From Leuctra nigra (taxonomy: Eukaryota > Arthropoda > Insecta > Plecoptera > Leuctridae): a stretch of 64,000 nucleotides of DNA. Location: the NCBI GenBank assembly GCA_934045905.1, contig OW203768.1, positions 24,457,060 to 24,521,059 on the forward strand, written 5' to 3'. Each line of letters begins with the position of its first letter. The first letter of the stretch is position 1. The position numbers were made by a program, and so were the translations under genes. The notes beneath the pieces are model-generated. The model had not been told where the DNA came from. It saw only the letters and a program-made list of their open reading frames with translations, and did no database searches. This document shows, one piece after another, positions 57,285-64,000 of this stretch.

Positions 57285-57704
57285 CTCAACAGAGATTGTC
57301 ACCTTCCCATCAAACACAAACGCCTTTAAATCCGGTTTCAGCAGTAGATCATAGCTGGTTGGAATCACTGACTTTATCAGCCTCTGAAATGTGACTTTCT
57401 CTGGCATTATTGCAGAGGTTGTTGATGCTTCACTTTTCACAAGTAATCTGGACGCACTGCAATGAAATTTACGTGTAACGGTGCGTGCTAATCCCAAAGT
57501 AACACTGACACGTATTATCTGTCTTCTAGGCTGCAACTTCAATACAGAATAACGGGACTGGAATAGTCTGTGACCAATTGAGACCGGTTTAGAGACCTCC
57601 AATGATAGAGATAAGGGACGACCTTGACGTAATACAGTTACAGCGGGTAATAATAAAGTGTGAAACCGAAAGTGCATACTCATTAGATAGAGCAAGCTTG
57701 CCAA
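57285..57704 (-). CDS. Psa: Psa exon 1 with N-terminal extension
   Basis: 140 codons, donor GTTGAG|GTAAGA, phase 0. From M100 (57407-57405) the sequence MPEKVTFQRLIKSVIPTSYD aligns with the start of the cytosolic enzyme. The preceding 99 residues are rich in Arg/Ser/Leu (RTVTRKFHCSASRLLVK) like a mitochondrial or hydrophobic leader; human PSA also has an N-terminal extension before MPEK. An acceptor-like CATTTCATTGCAG... at 57457-57459 means a spliced 5' exon further upstream is also possible. Confidence 0.85.
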
Positions 57705-58544
57705 ACGTGTGATACAAATTGTAAACAGAATCTGAGCTGATAATCTACCGTTATGTTTACTCTACATTCCGAAGCCAGCTGTTGGTGTAGGGTTGATACC
57801 GGCAGAGGTTACTTACCAAGCTCTTGGGAGAAATATCGCATAATAGAATGGGTAAAAGACCTAAAAGATGCTATTAATTTTATACAAGAATAATGCAGGA
57901 ATATCTAATCTTTTCCCTGGGTTTTAGAATTTGTCGCTGCCCCGCAAATGAATGTTTTTAATAAATGTTTTTAATGAATGACAGCTGAAAACAAAACACA
58001 GCTATGTGAAGATAGCAACATGACGTGGTGGTACCAACCAACTAGCTTGAATGTACCAGGTGTACCAACAAAATCAAGGTGATTAAATTTGGAATTTTTT
58101 GCGCGAATTCTTAACAAAGTATTTCCTACTTTCCTAGAAATGAAATCGGTTAATTGCATGATATTATGCAAAATAATCAGCCTGATTATGTAAAAGTAGC
58201 ATTTTCTTATTTTTGCTTGGACGCAGGTTATTCAATAAAACGGACAAAAGTATGTTCAGAAAGATTTTAGATTGGAGACCAAATCCAACCCATGAACCTA
58301 AAAGTAGCGTTAAGTAAAAAGTATAGGCATTTTCATATTCATGGATGTCTGGATGGTTGATAATAATCTCATTTATTAAAATAAATTTGATATAGCATGC
58401 AGTGAGAAAAGAAAATTCTCCAGTCTCCAAAAATCAATCATGTACCTTACCTAGGTAGTACCTACCTACCTAATATTTTCGCAAACGCCACCTAGCGTAA
58501 AAAATTAATATCTTTGCAGTGTGTGGCTTCAGTATGCATGCGGG
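57705..58544. other. Upstream flank of Psa
   Basis: Promoter expected here, but no confident TATA, initiator or DPE set can be picked. No gene recognised. Confidence 0.45.
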
Positions 58545-58972
58545 CAAGTCACTTTTCAGTAAACGAGTTCAGTAAAAGTTATTACATACTACATCGCGAA
58601 ATAACAGAAATTGATGAACACCCTAGTGTCAACAATCAAATACAATAGGCATGTTTCATTACAGCTCACATTAATTCAAATTCTTGCGAGAACTATAGGT
58701 AGATGTCTATTCAGCAAAATCACCATTCGACAGATTGCAATTGACTTTATCACGACCTTCTGAACACACATTTTTCTTGACACCTCGTTCAAAATAATTG
58801 CAATCTGTTGGTGAATAGACATCTAATTTTCACAAGAATTTTGAATGAATGTGTGCTGTAATGATTATATTTGATTGTTGACACTGGTAAGCATCAATTT
58901 CTGTGGTTTCGCGATTTAACTATAACTTTTACTGATCTCGTTACCATTGACATGGAAGTGACTTTTTCTCCA
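58545..58972. mobile_element. ~430-bp inverted-repeat element
   Basis: Arms 58545-58757 and 58795-58972 are inverted (AGTGTCAACAATCAAATA against TATTTGATTGTTGACACT; TGCAATCTGTTG inner). Long-TIR MITE, non-coding. Confidence 0.7.
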
Positions 58973-59807
58973 GTTCATTCATAATTTATCAGCACCAAGC
59001 AGCTTGAACACTTTACAAGAACTTATGTGGATTATTTACAGGAAACTCATGGATTATGGAAGTTTTGTTTTTATTTTATAAAGAATTTGTCAACCTTCAG
59101 GGCCGGATAAACCAATTGTCTAGCTTCCAACTTCTAGGGCATCAAATAATTATAAAAACCCACATTAACTACATCGTTTTGTAATAATAAATTAATAGGT
59201 ATGAAACTGGGGCAACCAGTGTAAACAACTCCTGATACTCGAGTTTTCCCCAATTCTAAATTGAGCAGAGATAAAACTGCCATTTTGATCTTCCGGAAAC
59301 AATTTCTGCCATGTTTAATTCCGTTATCAAAGTGTTTTGAAGAGAAAGGAGCCACACCCCAGATTCAACATTTATAAAAGTGTAAGATGTCTTCTAGAAA
59401 TGATTTTTCCGACCCTGTAAAACGTAATTACAAATTGACATTTATTCATATTCAAACTCGTTTTAGCAATATAAACAATTAATGACTATATACATTTTTA
59501 TTTCTCATAATATTTATAATTGTTAACCTTGATAATTTCATCATTTGCGATACGTAATTAAGTGCAATCTATGTGCTTGTTTCGTCATTGAGCCAACAAT
59601 ATTCCCGCTTTACGCTTATCTTTGGACGAAACGGATTGGGGACGGTGCAAGAGGACTCGTATGTGTACTTCGCGCGTGAAAGCAACAATAATATGTCATG
59701 GTTTGTGTCGCAATAGCCGCATATGTGGTCTAAATATCGCTACGTTTTGGCACATCGCTTTTGACCGCCTTACAAAAACAATATCAATATACCTAAGTAC
59801 CTACAAA

Positions 59808-60020
59808 CAGTGTTGCCAACTTTAAACACTTGAGGATTTCGCCAGTTTCAAACCTTTGGCCGCTAAAACCATGATTTACAAATTTATTTCTTGGAAATTT
59901 GGTGAAAATATAGTTAATAATGTTAAGAATCACAATTTTCCAGATGAATTTAGCGGCTAATTTGAAATTTTTACCGCTTTTCCTCATCTCAAAAACCCAG
60001 ATCAAGCATTGGCAACACTG
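59808..60020. mobile_element. hAT-type MITE, TSD CCTACAAA
   Basis: 213 bp; ends CAGTGTTGCCAACTT / CATTGGCAACACTG between perfect 8-bp duplications CCTACAAA (59800-59807, 60021-60028). Confidence 0.88.
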
Positions 60021-60496
60021 CCTACAAAATCCCTGCAATTGCAGCTAATGAGATATAAAAGAGCATTAAAACAGTATTTAAGTCATCATTGACAGAATTT
60101 CAGTGACCTTTTCGTTCGGCCACTTCCAAGTGTTTTGACCAAATCATCCATTTAAGCGTTAGGAAGAGAATTGTCAAATTATCATATAAAACAAACAATT
60201 TACTGATAGTTTTCAAATAGACCACATTAAAAATCATCTAGTTAGCTCTGCTTTTTACAAATTTCACATGAAATTTGAGGATCCTGATATCTATGTACGT
60301 TATTCAACAATAAACAGAGATACCTGGAAACGCACTGCAATTGACATGTTTCAACTTGATCATTTTTAATGGTCTATTTGACATTTTGACGCTTTACCAG
60401 AAATCTTAATGTTCTGGCATTATTTAGTTTATAAGATAACTGCGGATTATTTAAAAGACAAGACTCTTTGTTGAATAACTTGGTCTAGGTACTAAA

Positions 60497-60760
60497 TAGA
60501 GATGAGCGATCCCGTCCAAGAAATACATTCTAGATTTACCTAAATACATTTTTTTTCGAGAATATCGAAAGCAAAAAATAGATTTTTATTGAATAAAATT
60601 TAAAATTACATTTGGCATTTTATATCAAATTTAAGTTTATATTTCCATACAATAACATTTGGTGATGCCATAAGTGAAAATAGATCTGGGAAATCGACCC
60701 AAAAATGGATTAAATCGAAAGCAGCTCGATTTTTGATATAAATCAAATCGCCCATCTCTA
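60497..60760. mobile_element. hAT-type MITE with TAGAGATGAGCGAT ends
   Basis: 264 bp; TAGAGATGAGCGAT / ATCGCCCATCTCTA, target duplication GTACTAAA / CTACTAAA (7 of 8). Confidence 0.75.
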
Positions 60761-63202
60761 CTACTAAATGAATAGAATAAACCTACATTATGTATCGAGA
60801 TACTTCATAGCTGCTGCGGAAAACTATGAGAATAATTTCTGCATTTAAAACCTGATAATATGAAAACAAATTTAATTTATATAAAACATTAGGCAGTAAT
60901 CTACTTATCTATGCCTTGGCTTAACATCACAAATTCAACCAAATAGCTGTTAAAAAACAGTAAATCTAATTAAATCAGATCAATATTGATCACAAAACAA
61001 ATACAACATTTAACTCTTGTCAGGAATTCCTGCAAGAAATGCATCAAGTAAAAGTCTATGTTATTTGCCTCTTAGCGCCTGGGAAATCAATCATTAACAT
61101 CCACATGTCAAGCTAATTCGACTAAATAATGCCACACACTAGAGTAAGAACAACCTCAAAGCGTTTAATAACCCTAAGTATGATCATAGTATGATAATAA
61201 TTAAATATTATATTTGAACAGTTGAACGATATATCCTGGGGCCTTAAACTATTTTGTTCTCGTTTCGGCACAAATTTTGTTGATTAGATATTTCAAGGGT
61301 CCACTGCATTCGAAGTAAACTTTAGAGATACTAATATTTCCCAAATGGCCATAACTTATGAAACATTCAAATTACAAGACAAATTAAATTACCTACAGGG
61401 AAAGAACGCTATAAGTACATTGTTTGAATGTGTTTTTAATGTGTAATCTTGCAGTGATTTTCATGAGCTTTCAGAATACCCTCGGTTTTTAGAAAATATT
61501 AACGCAAAGTCTTGAAAAACGCGATTGGAATATCGATTTGTTTGGAAGGTGATACAAGTTTCAAGTTTCAACATAAAACTTCGTTTATCTCAGTTTCCGA
61601 ATGTGACTTATAGCGTTCTTACCCTAGAGTACCCTTCAAATGTGAAATATGTGAAGTATTCGACCTTTAAATTCAATATTTGTGCCCAAACTAGGGTCAA
61701 AGCTGCAATTGGTCTTTTTTTCAGATTAAAGATGAGTTTGGGTCAAATATTTGTTTTATGTCGCTAAGATTGACGAAAGAATTAGTATGCTAAATATTTT
61801 TTTCAAATCAATCTTGATTGAATGGTAGAAAAAGAAAAGTTACGACAATTCAGGAATTATTATTTTCAATGTTAACTTTGAGTTCAGTTGACTCCAAAAG
61901 CAGTGAAATAATATGAAAATAATTAGTTTATAAGCCCTGTGTGTGGCATTGCTTACTACTAGTTATGAGCTTGATTTTAAAACTAAGATCCACAATAACT
62001 TCCCCAGGCCGCACTTGTTTTTAAATTTTAAATAACTACCTATGTTTTTAGCAGCTGCAAAGTGTGTTCTAGTTTCCATGCAAAGCCAGCTGGTGTCAAA
62101 AAACAACCCAAGAGAGCTTTGGAATTCCCAACAAATACTTCTGAACTAAACTAAACATTAAATTGAGCATTCGCATACGGAATGAAACACAACTATCGAA
62201 CACTACGCCTCTACTAGTGACTTTCCAGCCATTAGGTCATTTACTTCTCAGAAATACGTTCTGGAATAATAATCTCCTCACAAAATTAAATCGCTTTCAC
62301 CGTACTTTCTGTTTTCTAATGATTAAAGCCTACTTAATCATGGTTTGCACAAACGTCTTGGTTTTCATCAACAATGTAAAAAAGTATACCTACGGCTACA
62401 AACATGGCGTAAATAACCTATACTTTTTACAAGTTGATTTAAACTAATTATTATCGGTTAGGTAACTGAAGTTATTTAGTGAGGTAGTTTTATACCTAAT
62501 ATTCTGACATTCGTAGACTTTGAGACGAAGTGCAAACCATCAAGTAATGTGACAAAACAACGTAGTACGTAATGTTAGTTCAAACTTTCTCGGCCCGGGA
62601 AAATAACTCTATGCAATTGCTTTAAGTCTTCATATTTATATGATATGATACAAAAGTCTTCCAATAGTCACTGACAAGACACATTTCCTGTTGTTAAACA
62701 GCGTCAAATACGTAAGTGAATTGTTGCACGGCGAAGGTGAAATTACATACCCTTTTGTCTTAAGGTAAAAAGGAATTCTATGCAATTATATCGTCAGAAA
62801 ATGAACTAAATCTAACTAAATAGACATAAGTATCTGAGGTAGGTACCTAAATTGCAAATTGCAATGAGTCAATGAAATTGCGTCTATGGCTTGGTAGTAA
62901 ATATAGGAAGACAACGAGATGGAAAAACGGTATTTTCACTCGAAATGAAGAGTATTACAAATTCTGCCAAGCCTCAAACAATAGAATGAATAATGATCAT
63001 CAAATTAAAGAATGTAGCACTTTCAGAAACTAATGTAATACAGTGGCCAGGCCAGTATTGTCAGATATAATAATGATGGTAAATCCTCCAATTGTTTGAA
63101 TCTTCTTGGAGTGATTTATTTGATAACATTACAGAAGCAATTGCATTCGGTTTTCCTCGGCCTCGACTCAACAAATGAGTTTTTTTACATAAGAACCAAA
63201 GC
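60761..63202. other. A+T-rich intergenic stretch
   Basis: No gene, RNA gene or recognisable transposon end seen. Short open frames here have no splice-site or composition support. Confidence 0.5.
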
Positions 63203-63376
63203 TTACAGTCGAGGCAATGTTATGAACTCTCAACAGATGGAGCCACTGTCAGTTTTTCTGCTAGGCCGAGAAAGACTTCATTGCAAGTGGAGCGCGCAAT
63301 GAAGTCTTTCTCGGCCTAGCAGAATACTGACGGTGGCTCCATCGATGAGAGTTCTTATACGTTGCCTCGACTGTAA
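63203..63376. repeat. Long hairpin with ~80-bp arms and 11-bp loop
   Basis: TTACAGTCGAGGCAATGTTA...GAGAAAGACTTCATTGC (left arm) pairs with GCAATGAAGTCTTTCTCGGC...GTTGCCTCGACTGTAA. About ten mismatches over 80 bp. Could be a small foldback MITE or a transcribed hairpin RNA precursor. Confidence 0.8.
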
Positions 63377-63895
63377 CTAACTCTACGATTGCAGCCCGAA
63401 AGAAGCACTTTTCTTCAGCTTTCCAACTCAAAGTCCATTCGGCTGACAATCAGAGCTTAAATAGCAAGGAAGACTTGTTGAAAATCATCGGCAACTTTCA
63501 TTAAACCATATTCATCTCATAAACTTTATGATTCGTCACGTGATTTTCGTCCTAAACGTAGCTTTTATCAAATATTTAAAATTCAGCGACATTTATGAAA
63601 ACTATTACCAAATAGGTTTAATGACGATGAATAACGTCTTCCTTGGTTAACGGACTAACGGACTAGTAGAGCGCTAACGGAGAGCCGGCCACCATTATGA
63701 ATGCCGGCTGCTGATTGGCTCAAGTCTTCAGCGCGTTCTGTCGGCCCTCGGGGAACAAATACACTCCTTCGACGCTGAAGATTGAAGTTTCTGAAACACA
63801 CACAAAGCAGACCTTTAGTCATTGCACACGTACAATGATACAGGGACACTTTCTGGCAATCATCATAAAGTAAAATAATAACTAATATTTTTGAC

Positions 63896-64000
63896 TAGGG
63901 ATGTTGATGGGGGAAAAAAATCGGATTTTTAGTTTTTTTCTCCAACTGTTGAAAATAGAAAAGATAAAACCAACAAATATGTCATAAAATATAATAATAT
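63896..64000. mobile_element. Left end of a probable hAT-type element, cut by the window edge
   Basis: TAGGGATGTTGATGGGG resembles the TAGGGATGTCGGCGGGT end at 43360. The other end is outside the window. Confidence 0.4.

Larger units (their letters stand above)
39547..57704 (-). other. Psa: Gene locus: puromycin-sensitive aminopeptidase (Psa/NPEPPS)
   Basis: Thirteen coding exons join in frame to 972 codons, or 873 from the internal Met100 (MPEK), matching the human enzyme from its own internal MPEK start (~875). M1-family zinc aminopeptidase: removes N-terminal residues from peptides in the cytosol; in animals linked to proteasome-product trimming and neuronal protein clearance. Visible active site: GAMEN 368-372, zinc ligands H404, H408 (HELAH) and E427 (NEG), catalytic Tyr490 (DISYNKG). 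C-terminal half is the ERAP1-C-like helical domain (exons 8-13). All introns carry transposon debris; convergent with the Fas3-like gene. Confidence 0.95.

Overview
This window reads as nuclear DNA of an insect. It is A+T-rich, has large introns with GT-AG and occasional GC-AG splice sites, and is packed with eukaryotic transposons. There is no operon structure, no ribosome binding sites and no bacterial gene. The transposon mix and frequent GTAGGTACCTA-type strings would fit a hemipteran, but the species cannot be fixed from the sequence.

Two multi-exon genes are readable and they converge. On the + strand, 1139-21214 encodes a transmembrane immunoglobulin-superfamily protein that I read as fasciclin-3-like. 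It has a signal-peptide exon, three Ig-domain exons, an acidic linker exon, a membrane-span exon and a short cytoplasmic tail with a PPxY motif. The whole ectodomain cassette (Ig1-Ig2-Ig3-linker) is present twice, within direct repeats at 1356-6218 and 6631-15113. Every coding junction is phase 1, so one cassette (499 aa) or both (858 aa) can be spliced in frame. Truncated, stop-bearing copies of the Ig1 exon start lie upstream of each intact Ig1 exon; in the second cassette they form a 150-bp-period array.

On the - strand, 57704-39547 carries a complete puromycin-sensitive aminopeptidase gene (M1 zinc metallopeptidase; Psa/NPEPPS) in 13 coding exons, with GAMEN, HELAH and the distal Glu intact. 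Two of its splice donors carry fresh tandem duplications: a 113-bp repeat of the exon 7 end, and three 29-bp units each bearing a GTRAGT donor at exon 5.

The rest is mobile-element archaeology. A Helitron-like non-autonomous family (CTAG 3' end preceded by a hairpin, A|T target, no target duplication) appears about ten times, and the duplicated cassette gives a clean empty site. A 2.7-kb TTAA-flanked piggyBac-like element sits inside one Helitron and itself contains a non-LTR retrotransposon tail. From 27 to 38 kb lie two 2-kb palindromes, GGCCAG and GAACCG minisatellites, a tRNA-derived SINE head and several hAT-type MITEs with 8-bp target duplications. The Psa introns hold hAT, pogo-like and palindromic MITEs. 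From 57.7 to 64 kb, upstream of Psa, I see only MITEs and inverted repeats in otherwise unassigned A+T-rich DNA.
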